From Styela clava (Eukaryota > Chordata > Ascidiacea > Stolidobranchia > Styelidae): a DNA stretch of 64,000 bases. The position numbers were made by a program, and so were the translations under genes. Each line of letters starts with the position of its first letter. The first letter of the stretch is position 1. The DNA lies in contig NC_135264.1 in assembly GCF_964204865.1 (NCBI RefSeq), forward strand, positions 6,850,001-6,914,000, given 5' to 3'. The notes beneath the pieces are model-generated. The model was not told the origin of the DNA. It did not search any database and was given only the letters and a program-made list of their open reading frames with translations. Below, in pieces: positions 53,368-64,000 of the stretch.

Positions 53368-54476
53368 CAGAGTTGGATCAATTGTAATTTGTAATTGATG
53401 TAAATAATTACAGTTTTTCATGTAATTGTAATGTAATTGAGTCATTTTCATTCTGTGTAACTGTAATTTGCTAAAATTTTGGCTCAATTACACTTTCAAT
53501 TAGACCAGGGGTCACCAAACTACGCGTCCTTTCATTTGGCCCGCAATGACACGAAAAAGGGCGAAATATTTTTCCCAGGTTCGTTTTGCGAGAATCGCCT
53601 TTCTTTTTTATTTCGTAACATTAGTCAATCAGCAAGATGCGAAAAAGTGACGTAACAATATGCCTTTTCGCATCCGTTAAGACACTCAGACAGTTTTTCA
53701 GTCGTGGTCGTAAACAATACCTCATTTTGTGATTTCGAATGCTATTCGATAGTTTGCATTTTGACGAAAACCCATTAATGCATTGGAAGAAAAAATCAGA
53801 AGAATTTCCCAGGCTTGCTTCTTTAGCCAAGAATTATTTGGGACTAACAGCAACATCAGTCCCTTCAGAAAGAATAAATTTATTGGGGTCAGAAACTTTT
53901 CGCAGCCTAATTTTTATCAAGTGCAATCCAACAGTTTTTAAGCAAGTGAAACTGTAAATACGAACCAAAATATACTAGACAGGTTAGTGGCCACAATGAT
54001 CGTTTTGACCAAAACTTTTGGTATTTTGTGTTGTTGTTCTTGTTCTTTGACATAGTTATTGAAAAGTCGCTTTTCTCTTCGATTACTGGACCAAATGCTT
54101 TGTGAAATTTCCAGTGGTTGAAGATGGAATTTTTTTCTAGAATAATATATTTTTTTTTCATTTCTAAATTTCGTATGAAATCGGATATTTCGTCAAAGAT
54201 TTTGCTGTATTATTTTATCCATGGGAACACTGGCTGTCTGATTTGAAACTCGAAACGCGAAACTCGGAATTTTTTTTAGGGTATCGGCAGCGTCAAGGGT
54301 GAGGACTGCTTCGCTCTCTGTAACGTGTCCATATATTTGAGCATTGCTTTGTTGTAATTGTAAATGTAATTTGATATTATTTGCACGGAGTAATTTTGAT
54401 GTAATTGAAAAATTTAAGGGAGTAATTGTAATGGTATTTGTAATTCAACTGAATTATTGTAATTGATCCAACTCTG
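53368..54476. mobile_element. hAT-type element, copy 2
   Basis: Same ends as the 46,338 copy (CAGAGTTGGATCAATTG; inverse at right), with a perfect GTCCCATG duplication on both sides (53,360-53,367; 54,477-54,484). It sits at the homologous position of the tandem unit, so the insertion happened before the unit was duplicated. Confidence 0.88.
53738..53957 (+). pseudogene. hAT transposase C-terminal relic, copy 2
   Basis: Open frame with ENPLMHWKKKSEEFPRLA, LAKNYLGLTATSVPSER and a following hydrophobic stretch, in the order known for the hAT C-terminal dimerisation domain. It keeps the 20 bp lost in copy 1. The rest of the transposase is not recognisable. Confidence 0.8.
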
Positions 54477-54776
54477 GTCCCATGTTGATGGTGCTGCATA
54501 AGTCAATATAGATGAAGCTACCTCATTTTCATCACAGTGTTTTCAAACAATTTTTTTAACAAATCTCTGAAGTCTGAAGAAACAACCTATACCACTGAAG
54601 AATGGTTAATTAAAAAAGAATATCTTTTTCAGACGGGGAAACATTGATTTTAAAAACAACGTAGTTTTCAAAAGTAGTCATATTCTATTTAGATAGGACT
54701 GGAAATAAGTAATCAGTAAATCGTTTTTAGATGATCACGGGCCATTCCAAGTAATATTCCCTATTCTAATTTACAC

Positions 54777-54977
54777 TTACCCAATAATTATTAATTTGCA
54801 CAAATTTTTTCTGGTGGTCTCTAATTCAAAATAATAAAATGCATGGACGTCACCAAGAAATCCTAACAAATACAAAATCAAAAATATGATTGTTGGTGAT
54901 AATTGTACGATAATGATAAGTTTAGAATTAGTTGGCAGTTGAAATATATTGGTCATATACCTATAATTAAATGACAC
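54777..54977 (-). other. Conserved short open frame, possible exon (copy 2)
   Basis: Second copy of the frame at 47,718-47,918 with one substitution (E to K) and the same donor-like end. See that entry for why it is doubtful. Confidence 0.2.
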
Positions 54978-55832
54978 TAATTAGTATATTCGGGAGGTAG
55001 TGCCGAAGGTTTCAAGTTACCATATTTCCCGTCCACTGAACTCGAAATTATGGCATTTAGGATTATACTTGATTTTCGTATCCATATGATTATAGTACTT
55101 CTTGTTACGAAGTACTTTTCCAGTTACATCTTGCTAGTTACTAGACTGTTTCGATGTGTTACTTCGGCAAATTTACATGAAAATGCTGTAAATAATAACG
55201 TAACAAGCCCGGTTTTCATATTATCACCCGTGAATTCAGGCAATGCCGTTTTCTGCTGCGCCTTTGACACCAACAGTTGTAACTGACTCATTCAGTCCTG
55301 TTACGGTCAAATTGTTTTCTTTAAAATTCTCAGTTATTGTAAGAAATTGAAATGTTCGTTTTGTAGCCTTGTAGGTCACAAGTTTCTGCCACTTCCTATC
55401 TCAAAAACATTCGAATGGTATTTGACAGTATGAACGAGGAAGCTGTATTATGGAAACACGTCCACTCAACTCATTGGCCACGATGTGCTATCCGCTATGA
55501 GATATTTCCTGTCTCTAAACGGCATTCGACGTCACTTTCAGAAGACCATTATATATATTGAATCTAGCATTACGTTCTATTCAGTAGGATGTTTTTAAAA
55601 ACAAAATCTGGCATACTGTGAAGCAGTTTAATGACCGAAATACAAAGATTAGAATAACGTCATGGTGTGTTTACCGCCCGAGGGATAAGCTAAAGCAAAC
55701 GAAAGGCATTCGAAACTTGAAGTACCAACTTTCATAAACAGCTGAGAACGTGTAGAAGAATGAGTAATCAGACATCCATCCTGGGTAAAACAGGATAAAA
55801 ATATCAAGCGCATTGTATGCTTTAATATTTGT

Positions 55833-55840
55833 TATAAATA
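55833..55840 (+). promoter_or_regulatory. TATA box upstream of gene I
   Basis: TATAAATA with the same downstream GAGTTCAAG as at gene H, 253 bases before the ATG. The acceptor TTATCAG again lies 11 bases before the ATG. Confidence 0.5.
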
Positions 55841-56085
55841 GAGTTCAAGTTGTATTTGTCAATGAACAAGGAATAGTAATCCAGAATTCAAGTCACAATC
55901 ATGATATATTTATGAATTTTAGATAGCAATAGGTGTAGCAGGAACGACACGGGCGTATTTTCAAGAAAATATTCAATCAAATATAGATCATTGGTTAGAA
56001 TACCTCTGTATGTTGTTAACTATATTTCTACAAAACGCTTTGTTCAATTGGATGAATATCTATTTCCATTATCAGATATATTAAA

Positions 56086-58377
56086 ATGAGCTCATACGAC
56101 ATATACATCGTTCTCGTACTTGCATTGTACAGTATTAGTTCAGTCGTTAGTCAAGAAGACACTGGGCTGTGTAAAACGATTTACGAATATTGCAAAATAC
56201 ACCAAACAAGCGGTGGAAAAAGTCAATCATGTTCCAATCAGACAACAAAACCTGGTCGGGTTGGGAAAGCTGGCCCACGTGGTATGCCGGGACAAAAAGG
56301 AGAACCTGGAATCGTTGATTACAATCGTGTCAATACCAAAATATCAGAGGACATTTCAGGTACTATATATATATAATATTAAATTCATACATTTGTCCCG
56401 GTCTTTTTTAATTTTCATGGATTCAGACGAGCAATTCGTAGTATGTAATACAGTATATGCAGTTTCGCACACAGTCATATATAAGTAAATAAATCTTTAT
56501 CAATCAACTACCCATTTTCAAGCATCAAATTTTCGGCACTTGTGATCAATTTACAACTTATCCGCATGTAATATTGGTAAAGTAGTTTTAGCAATTACTT
56601 TCTTTTCAACATTGCAGAAGCGGAAATGAGTCTAAATGAAAAATACAATAAGTTGGAAGAAGCATTGCACAGAGGTAAAAATGGGTATTTGAAGTCATGA
56701 AGCGATCCCCTAGTTGGCTCAACTTGGTTTCGCCGAATAAAAACTGTCGCGATTACGTCCTTGACTACTGGTTTAAATTCGTGACATGTTACCTTGTTTT
56801 AATCTATACAAATATATTCTCGGTATAAAATCGACATAGCTAAATCAACTAGAAAAACTAATGTGAAATTATGCTGAACGCTCAATGTTTGACCAATAAA
56901 AGATTTAAACTTGCCTCCGTTCTCTGACACCGATAAAATGTATGCTCTGGCAAATTTTGTTTTAGGCAATCCTGTATGGAAAAATACCAATAAATGTGAA
57001 TACTATACGCGAATGGATTGTACATTCGAATCTCATTTTTCAATTCGTCCATAGTTATGATAAAGTAAAATTTTGTCGGAAAAGAATGTAATGTAATACG
57101 TTGTTCCTGAAAAAGAAACAACATTACATTAAACATATATATATATATATGCAAAATTTCATAATTTTATTCAGATCGTTATTATCCGGATAGTTGTCGA
57201 AGATTACACAAACTCAATTCACTTTCGTGGAATGAAACCGGAGGAGTTTTTGAAATCTATCCTACCCCTGTTTCTGAAAAGATTGAAGTTTACTGTGACC
57301 TCATGACAGATGGAGGAGGATGGATTGTGAGTTGAATCGATTCACTTAATCAAATTAGAATTTGTTGAAAAAATATCAAAAATCCCCATGTATAATAAAA
57401 ACAAAACAATTTAAACTTGACTTGAAAGTGTAATGTTCTTACAAAGGTATTTCAACGTCGAATGGATGGCTCTGAAGACTTTTATCGTGGATGGAATGAT
57501 TATGTAAATGGATTTGGAAATACGATTGGAGAATTTTGGCTTGGTGAGTTTTTTTTTATCCACTTAAATGGTATCAACCTTTTATGCTGCAACAAGTTAC
57601 CTAAAAATGCTGTCAATAAAAAAAGAAACGAAAAAATAATGAAATGAAAAATTGAAAATTGCTGGAGATATATTTCATCCCGTTCATTTTAAATATCCAT
57701 ATTCATGTATATCATTCATGCTGTGAATTTAAATGAAAATTAACCTCAACAGAGAAATTACCAGACGGTTATGTGAAGTGCACTATATATATAGCAATGC
57801 GGACAACAAATGACAAAAAAACGTATTCACGTTACTGATATACATTATGAAGCGAGTAGATTAAATTTTTAGGTTTAGAAAATATCTATTATATCTTGAA
57901 AGACAAGGCGTATGAACTCAGAGTAGACATGGAAGACTGGGAAGGAAACAAAGCCTATGCAAAATATGGGTATGACTTCAAACCTTCAAATGAATGTAAA
58001 ATCTATAATCAAGTTTTTAATTACATCTTTTTATATACTCTATTATTTCTAGAACATTTTCGATTGGTGATTCTTCAACAAATTACAGTGTAACGGTTGG
58101 TCAATACAGTGGAAATGCAGGCGATTCACTAGGACATTCCCAACATCAAGGGCGACCCTTCACAACTAAAGACGCGGATCATGACACAGCACCTCACAAC
58201 TGTGCTGTGACTTTTAAGGGAGCATTCTGGTACGGAGCTTGTCATGCAACAAATTTGAATGGGCTGTATATCAAAGGAGGGGAAGCAGAATATGGAATAT
58301 CTGTGGTCTGGCATAGTTGGAAAGGCCTGAAATATTCTTTAAAGTTTGTTGAAATGAAAATGAGACAAAAACTGTGA
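56086..58377 (+). CDS. Gene I: secreted collagen-FReD ficolin-like lectin
   Basis: Exons 56086-56359, 56618-56674, 57175-57326, 57447-57543, 57873-57969 and 58053-58377 join to an open frame of 333 aa. Layout as in gene H: signal peptide, three N-terminal cysteines, six Gly-X-Y triplets (GMP where H has GLS), neck ([13 protein letters not shown]), FReD with SCRRL, YCDL, KDADHD, NCAV and WYGACH. The front half is nearly identical to H, but exon 6 and everything downstream depart from H: it ends in a Leu codon and TGA instead of Gln and TAG, and the 3' flank matches that of relic B. That suggests a recombination or conversion border inside the gene, after exon 4. Start chosen by homology and by the acceptor and leader just upstream. 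Confidence 0.88.
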
Positions 58378-59400
58378 ACTACAAACTAACTACATTCATG
58401 AAGTAAATTTACACATATATATATAGTAGACATGATTTAATTTGGTATATTCAACAAAAGCACGCAAAAAAGAAAAAAAAAATGAAATACCTAGAAATCA
58501 GAGAAAGGGTATAAGGAGATTTGAAAAATATTAACACTAGCAGATATCATGAACCACACAAAGTTATATAAACAACAATTTTTACTTTTGATGACATCAT
58601 CACACAAAATTTCATATAGAAAACCGAATCCATAGAGCCCACAGACATTTTGAAGATAAATAAAAAAAAGAGAGCCTTGTGACGACAACAACGGTCTTTT
58701 TAACCAATGAAAATTTCTCAGCAATTGTTCCAACAACAACATAAATAATAACAAAACGACCCTAAGGTCCACATCGTACCCAAAATCTCATCGTAAACAA
58801 CATAGTTGGATGATTGAGCATATATATGGTCTTTGAGTGCGAGAGGATAATAGTGACATCGAGCGACATAAGTGATGCATTGAAAATGACGTCATCAGTG
58901 TCATCTTACATCCGCTTTCTTGAAGAAATAGCAACAATATCTACACATGTAAATACAACAGTAATTCACATTATAGGAATGCCAATTGGGATTGTTCACT
59001 CCAAGTATTCAACAATTTGTCATCAATCAGCATAGGATATGTCACTCAAATGGCTGTATAAATATATTTGGTTTGGTGTATACGCATATCACTTTTGTAT
59101 GTACACCAAATCAATGAATGTATATATATATATTGATATGAGTATATGTAAACATTAGTTGTATATGCATATGATTTGACTTAGATATTCGCATCAATTA
59201 AACACATTCATTTGTATATAGAGTTGTCAGTTGACTATACATACGTATGACATCGGCTTATTATGTGCATTACTTAAATAGCTGTAGGCCTATGAGTATA
59301 TTGAGTTGAGTATATATACATATAACATTGTCTGTGTATGTACATTACATGAATGAACGTATACAGTATGTATATTTAATTGGCTGCATATAGAGGACTT
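58378..59400 (+). repeat. Flank of gene I shared with relic B
   Basis: Follows 4,340-5,400 in order, ending in the same degenerate tatatg and gttgtctg array (59,040-59,400). No poly(A) signal could be assigned with confidence. A 93-codon minus-strand frame at 58,491-58,772 is not preserved in the other copy. Confidence 0.6.
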
Positions 59401-59510
59401 GCACGGGTCACGTGACCTTGTTACTGGACGGCAATAAAACAAAAACGTCCATTTGGCTCCTGTCAGTTGCAAGTCGGATTATACGTTTCCGTTCTGTTTG
59501 GCTGTTGAAA

Positions 59511-59707
59511 ATGGTTATTTCGTATTGTTCCGCTGGCTGTACGTATAGTATAGACAACGAAATGAATCTTCAGCTATATTCCACTGTTTCAAAAAAATCC
59601 GGAACGTCGCGCAACGTGGATATCATCTATTGGCAGGACTGCTTGGTGTCAAGTCCAGAAGCCATCTTACTCGTGTTTCACTGTTTGAGGACAGCACTTC
59701 GTTGATG
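59511..59707 (+). pseudogene. Broken THAP zinc-finger exon
   Basis: From the ATG the frame gives MVISYCSAGC, the usual start of a THAP domain (C-x-x-x-C at the N-terminus). The second half of the domain is recognisable only in the next frame (QKPSY..., then QHFVDG), just before a perfect donor GATG|GTAAGT. The cysteine expected three residues before His reads TGA. THAP domains bind DNA and are common both in host genes and in DNA transposons; with a shift and a stop this exon is dead. The middle of the domain is poorly conserved. Confidence 0.55.
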
Positions 59708-59849
59708 GTAAGTCATGATGTGTCGTTATCAATTTTTTTAAATATTCATAAGCTCCCTCATTTCAATGGAAAGCAGATGACAAACTACTGTTATTGGTAG
59801 GCTTAGGCCTACTTGCAGACTTGACTCGTGTAAGGTATTAATCAATAAT

Positions 59850-60400
59850 TGCCATAAGGTATTGTTTCCCTAGTTAGCAGGTAATCTATTAGTAAGTGTG
59901 AAAATTTGAATAAATAACTAAAGTTTAATGCCAGGGCTAATGCAAAAAATAACCAGAATTCAATTGAATTCTCTATCTGAGAATACGCTCGCCACCGCAT
60001 CTCTGATCCCCCTGGGAGTTTCACAGGTTCCAATCCCATGCGGGGATAGTTATGTGCGAGGGGACGAGGAGATTGCAGCTCTCCGCCCACTAAGGGTGGT
60101 TCACACGACCGCTGGTCGATTACGACATCCCCCACCATCAAGTCCATGCTTCTTAAACAAATAACTGGCTAACTAATCCCGACATAGAATGGTAATCGTA
60201 CGATGTTGCACCTTGCAATCTGTCCCCAACCACAGATAAATTCTATCCTAAAAACTACCCACATTAGTAGGCATAGTTGCGTTTTAAATTGAAAGAAATC
60301 TTCATTAATGGTCAGAAGGTGTTGTCTGATTGTTTTGGTAGTTAGCAGGTAATTTATTACTGATCTGATACACAAACTTGGCACTGTCAAATGATGATTA
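59850..60400. repeat. Repeat pair and dispersed-repeat-like segment
   Basis: A GTTAGCAGGTAAT..TATTA phrase occurs at about 59,875 and again at about 60,343, framing a GC-richer segment (59,990-60,150) whose reverse strand contains GGGATTGGAACCTG, loosely like a polymerase III B box. It could be a SINE or a small transposon. No gene seen. Confidence 0.35.
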
Positions 60401-60725
60401 GTGTTTAATTTATTTTCAGGAAAAAGGGAAGATAACCCATTATCAGCTGCTTACATGTCCCATCGATATTTGAATTTTCGCCATCCCCAGTGTTGATGAT
60501 GGCTAATAATGCCTTGTCGAGTAACGTCCCTAATAATTGATTGTGCTATCTGTCTTGTGCTAACGTGTCGCAGTTGCGTCACTCGCTAGTATGTTCTGTT
60601 GCTGTAGACATCTTATGTTGGGTGTTATGCTGGTGTAATAAAGAAGTGTAAGCGTATTCAGTTGAACCCTTATTCTATAATAGCTTGGGTGTAGAACTTA
60701 ACATATAACCAAGACATTATTAACA
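60401..60725 (+). mobile_element. 5' LTR region of a Ty3/gypsy element (left end undefined)
   Basis: The right border is set at 60,725 because the primer-binding site starts at 60,726 and the preceding bases end in CA, as LTRs do. An AATAAA near 60,638 would mark the R region. The left border cannot be placed because the 3' LTR lies outside the window. Confidence 0.5.
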
Positions 60726-63700
60726 TGGTGGCAGCGGTATCTGAAATTCGCTTACCGTCGACTCTTGATCTGCATGATGAAAATTTATCAGAAACATTTA
60801 AGAAATGGAAGAGACAGATTGATATTTTCATGCTAGCCAGCGGTTCTACTAGCAAGTCAAAGGAAGAACAGAAGGCAATTATCTTATATTGCGCAGGTGC
60901 TCAAATGATTGAAGCTGCCGAACACTTTGTATACAGTGATACAGAGGACGAAAATGACCCTAAAGTTCTACTACAGAAAATGGCTGAATACTGTAATCCT
61001 CGGAAGAATGAGGTGATGGAGACTTTTCGCTTTTTCAATATACAGTACAAAGACAATTTTGATACATTTCTCGTTGAACTCCGTAGTAAAGCCGATTCCT
61101 GTAATTTCGAAAACAAAGACCGAATGATCAGAGATAAAATCGTATTTTCAGTAAGCGGTAAATTACAAGAAATTCTGCTGCGGGAGACTGATCTCAATAT
61201 GTCAAAAGCCATAAAGATTTGCCAAACATATGAAATGTCAGAAAAGCAAGCGACGGAGATCCGTGCAACTTCAGAAAGCGAGCAACGAATTTTGTCGACT
61301 AAAAATAGACAATACCGAAATACAAACAGAGCTTCGAAAAACAAGCGTATTCCAAATGCATACCAAGAATGTAAATTTTGTGGACGCAGACACAACTTCG
61401 GGATATCCTTTTGTCCTGCCTACGGAAAAATTTGTCATTCGTGCAATGGTAGAAATCATTTCCGAGTGAAGTGTAGAAACGCAAGCTATGTTCAACAAAT
61501 GAAGGAACACGATCAAAATGAAGAAACGCTTGAAGAAGGTCACCAGCGTGTCCAGAATATAAATAACGTCAACAGTTCAAGAATTACTGCTCTGATGGAA
61601 GTCAACAATTATGAAGTCAGATTTCAAATTGATAGTGCTGCAGATGTCAACACAATATGCGAGAAATATATGCGGAAAGACCAAATTAGACCAACTACTG
61701 ACAATCTTGTGATGTGGAATAAAACGAAAATGAAACCACTTGGTGAGGCAATTTTAAAGGTAAAAAATCCTCGAAATGATGAAGTCGCAGAGGTAAGATT
61801 TACTGTTGTCAACAATGATTTCAACTGTCTTTTGGGGTTAATGACAATACAAGAAATGGGTTTGATTACAATAAACAGCGATAAATTTATTGCAAATGTT
61901 GACCTACCGCAAACTTTGGGAAACTTGGGAATAGCGAAATTAAAAGTTGATCCTGATTTTCAACCTAGAGTTTTACCTTGTAGAAAAATCCCAATAGCTC
62001 TCCAAGATAGAGTTAAATCAGAATTAGATAACCTGGTGAAAAGGGGAATCTTAATACCGGTGGATGAACCTACCGATTGGGTTAGTCAAATGGCTGTGAC
62101 TGAGAAACCTAACAAAAAGCTTCGAATATGTATTGACCCTCAACCTTTAAATGCCGCGTTGAAACGAGAACACTACAGATTACCTGTTCTTGATGATGTA
62201 TTGCATAAGCTACGCAATGCAAAAGTGTTTACCAAGTTTGATGTAAAAGAAGCATATTGGCACGTAATATTAGATGAAGAATCGAGTAAGTTAACGACAA
62301 TGATCACACCTTTTTCTCGTTACAGATGGGCTAGACTCCCATTTGGTTTGAATGTGAGCAGCGAAATATTTCAGAAACGTTTAAATGAAGCATTGTTTAG
62401 ATTGAAAGGTGTTATAACGATTGCAGATGACATCATAGTAATTGGATGTGGAGACACGAAATCTGAAGCAGAAGCGGATTTGAGAGAGAACACAAGAAAT
62501 CTCCAAATAAGGTGCCGAACTAAAAACATTAAATTAAATGATACCAAAGCAAGAATTATGAAAGAAGAAATACCTTTTATGGGCCATAAGATTACAACAA
62601 GTGGGATAGAGCCAGATCCTGCTAAGACAGAGGCCATAGTGAAAATGTCATCGTTAAAAGATGTCAGTGATGTGAAACGATTTTGTGGTATGATTCAATA
62701 TTTATCCAGATTTTTGCCTAATCTTGCCAGTGATCTAGAGCCAATTCGAAATCTTACTAGAAAGAATGTTAAATGGCTATGGGACGAAAAGTGTGAGAAA
62801 GCTTTTCAATTGGTCAAACGTAAAATTACGAAATCGCCCTTATTAGCCTATTACGACCCTAACCTTGACCTAGTTCTACAAGTTGATAGCAGCAAAGATG
62901 GTCTTGGTGCTGTTTTAATGCAGAATGAGAAGCCTATCGAATATGCATCCCGTGGTTTGTCAAAATCTGAAAGAAATTGGGCTCAGATTGAAAAAGAAAC
63001 TTTATCTGTTGTATTTGGACTTGAACGATTTAATCAATATACCTATGGTCGCAAAGTTATAATTCACAACGATCATAAACCTCTTGAAACAATTTTGAGC
63101 AAACCATTAAGTCAAGCGCCCAGACGTTTACAAACTCTTATGATGCGATTGAACAGATATAATATCCAATTCAAATATATGCCTGGAAAATCCTTATTAA
63201 TTGCTGATACCCTCAGCAGAAATTTTATCGAAAATTCCAAACATTTTCCACATATTTTGAAAGTAGACGCTTTAGAGCAAATTCCAGATGATAGAATTGA
63301 AGATGTAAAGCAAGCTATGATGAAAGATGATGAATCGATGAAGTTGCTGAGATATATAAAACATGGATGGCCCGAGCATAAGTATGACTTACCTGACTGT
63401 GTAAAACCATATTTTTCAATAAGAGATACATTGAGTTATCAAGATGATATTATTTTGAAGGGTGAACGGATATGGATCCCAAAATCTATGCGTAACGAAA
63501 TAAAGCAACAACTTCATTTTTCTCATTTAGGTTATGCAAGTATGATGCGCCGTGCTCGTGAAACTGTTTTTTGGATTGGTATGTCCAAAGAGATTGAGCA
63601 AATTGCTAACAATTGTTTTTCTTGTCAGCAGACGAAACCAAATAATCAGAAAGAACCATTATTGCAACACAACGAAGGAAGTGTTCCTTGGGAAAAAGTT

Positions 63701-64000
63701 GGAATTGATTTATTTGATGTGATGACGACGACAACTACGAATCAAATCATCATATGTCTGAAACGCCATTTTGCTCGACATGGTATTCCAAAGATGTTAA
63801 TCTCAGATTGTGGGAGAAATCTCAACTCGTCGGAATTCGAGAAATTCATGAGAGATTGGAGAATTCAGCATGTTACCTCTTCACCTGGACATCAACAAGC
63901 GAATGGAAAAGCTGAATCGTCCGTTAAAATTTTCAAGAATATGCTGAAAAGGACTGCAAACACGAATGAAGATCAATTTCTAGCTCTTCTAGAAATAAGA
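60725..64000 (+). CDS. Ty3/gypsy gag-pol polyprotein, open to the right edge, partial
   Basis: One frame runs 1,092 codons without a stop. In order: gag; zinc knuckles from residue 216 (second one C237-x2-C-x4-H-x4-C); retropepsin site at 303 reading DSAA rather than the usual D-S/T-G; reverse transcriptase with the metal-binding pair in ADD (568-569); RNase H (VDSSKDGLGAVL, D721); GPY-less integrase start with His 931/934 and Cys 964/967; core residues D995, D1028 and E1064. D1028-E1064 keeps the D(35)E spacing, but only 32 residues separate the first two aspartates, about half the normal distance, so part of the core is missing in frame. The arrangement resembles K02A2.6-like gypsy elements. 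Gag, protease and pol are fused in one frame. Confidence 0.9.
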   Translation, partial: MVAAVSEIRLPSTLDLHDENLSETFKKWKRQIDIFMLASGSTSKSKEEQKAIILYCAGAQMIEAAEHFVYSDTEDENDPKVLLQKMAEYCNPRKNEVMETFRFFNIQYKDNFDTFLVELRSKADSCNFENKDRMIRDKIVFSVSGKLQEILLRETDLNMSKAIKICQTYEMSEKQATEIRATSESEQRILSTKNRQYRNTNRASKNKRIPNAYQECKFCGRRHNFGISFCPAYGKICHSCNGRNHFRVKCRNASYVQQMKEHDQNEETLEEGHQRVQNINNVNSSRITALMEVNNYEVRFQIDSAADVNTICEKYMRKDQIRPTTDNLVMWNKTKMKPLGEAILKVKNPRNDEVAEVRFTVVNNDFNCLLGLMTIQEMGLITINSDKFIANVDLPQTLGNLGIAKLKVDPDFQPRVLPCRKIPIALQDRVKSELDNLVKRGILIPVDEPTDWVSQMAVTEKPNKKLRICIDPQPLNAALKREHYRLPVLDDVLHKLRNAKVFTKFDVKEAYWHVILDEESSKLTTMITPFSRYRWARLPFGLNVSSEIFQKRLNEALFRLKGVITIADDIIVIGCGDTKSEAEADLRENTRNLQIRCRTKNIKLNDTKARIMKEEIPFMGHKITTSGIEPDPAKTEAIVKMSSLKDVSDVKRFCGMIQYLSRFLPNLASDLEPIRNLTRKNVKWLWDEKCEKAFQLVKRKITKSPLLAYYDPNLDLVLQVDSSKDGLGAVLMQNEKPIEYASRGLSKSERNWAQIEKETLSVVFGLERFNQYTYGRKVIIHNDHKPLETILSKPLSQAPRRLQTLMMRLNRYNIQFKYMPGKSLLIADTLSRNFIENSKHFPHILKVDALEQIPDDRIEDVKQAMMKDDESMKLLRYIKHGWPEHKYDLPDCVKPYFSIRDTLSYQDDIILKGERIWIPKSMRNEIKQQLHFSHLGYASMMRRARETVFWIGMSKEIEQIANNCFSCQQTKPNNQKEPLLQHNEGSVPWEKVGIDLFDVMTTTTTNQIIICLKRHFARHGIPKMLISDCGRNLNSSEFEKFMRDWRIQHVTSSPGHQQANGKAESSVKIFKNMLKRTANTNEDQFLALLEIR
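60726..60736 (+). promoter_or_regulatory. Primer-binding site (tRNA-Leu type)
   Basis: TGGTGGCAGCG is complementary to the CGCTGCCACCA 3' end typical of animal leucine tRNAs. It overlaps the proposed gag start: the A of the ATG is the last LTR base. Confidence 0.7.

Noticed and set aside
61230-61543. Short frames on both strands over the gypsy gag region
   Set aside because: They are out-of-frame shadows of the 1,092-codon gag-pol frame.

Overview
The window is AT-rich animal DNA: short introns, many decayed DNA transposons, retroelement relics, and two intermingled gene families. The best-supported family is a cluster of ficolin-like lectins (secretion signal, Cys-rich N-terminus, short collagen-like stalk, C-terminal fibrinogen-related domain, FReD). 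Collagen-FReD ficolins are known from vertebrates and ascidians, and gene density plus a conserved splice acceptor just before each start codon would suit a tunicate. That assignment is an inference from content, not proven.

Ficolin-like loci, left to right: relics A (2.1-2.9 kb) and B (4.1-4.3 kb); gene C (6.98-8.9 kb, intact, no collagen); relic E (11.6-12.0 kb); gene D (18.4-14.0 kb, minus, 1-bp frameshift); relic J (19.9 kb, minus); gene F (35.6-37.7 kb, intact, no collagen); gene G (41.8-44.4 kb, one nonsense codon); genes H (48.9-51.4 kb) and I (56.1-58.4 kb), both intact with collagen. G, H and I sit in tandem units of about 7.1 kb. All share one exon plan and intron phases (1,1,0,1,2); C and F skip the stalk exons. 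Spliced by hand, C, F, H and I encode 266, 274, 334 and 333 residues.

The second family is lipocalin-like. A complete six-exon gene (214 aa) lies on the minus strand at 27.9-25.4 kb. Its 5' flank is repeated in inverted orientation in front of two gutted plus-strand copies (30.6-31.2 and 33.7-34.1 kb). A lipocalin 3' flank begins the window, and an exon-1 relic lies 0.4 kb upstream of gene C, so lipocalin and ficolin loci have travelled together in duplications.

Mobile DNA: several hAT-type elements with 8-bp target duplications (9.7-10.5, nested pair at 14.9-16.4, 22.3-23.9, 40.5-40.8, and duplicated copies at 46.3-47.4 and 53.4-54.5 kb), a LINE relic (24.0-21.0 kb, minus), a Ty3/gypsy gag relic (11.4-10.5 kb, minus), a broken THAP-domain exon (59.5 kb), and a Ty3/gypsy element entering from 60.4 kb whose gag-pol frame is open to the right edge but whose integrase core is internally deleted. 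The window reads as a birth-and-death array of secreted recognition proteins being copied, inverted, partly converted and broken by transposons. Coordinates of exons come from reading splice sites by eye; no alignment, database or expression data were available.
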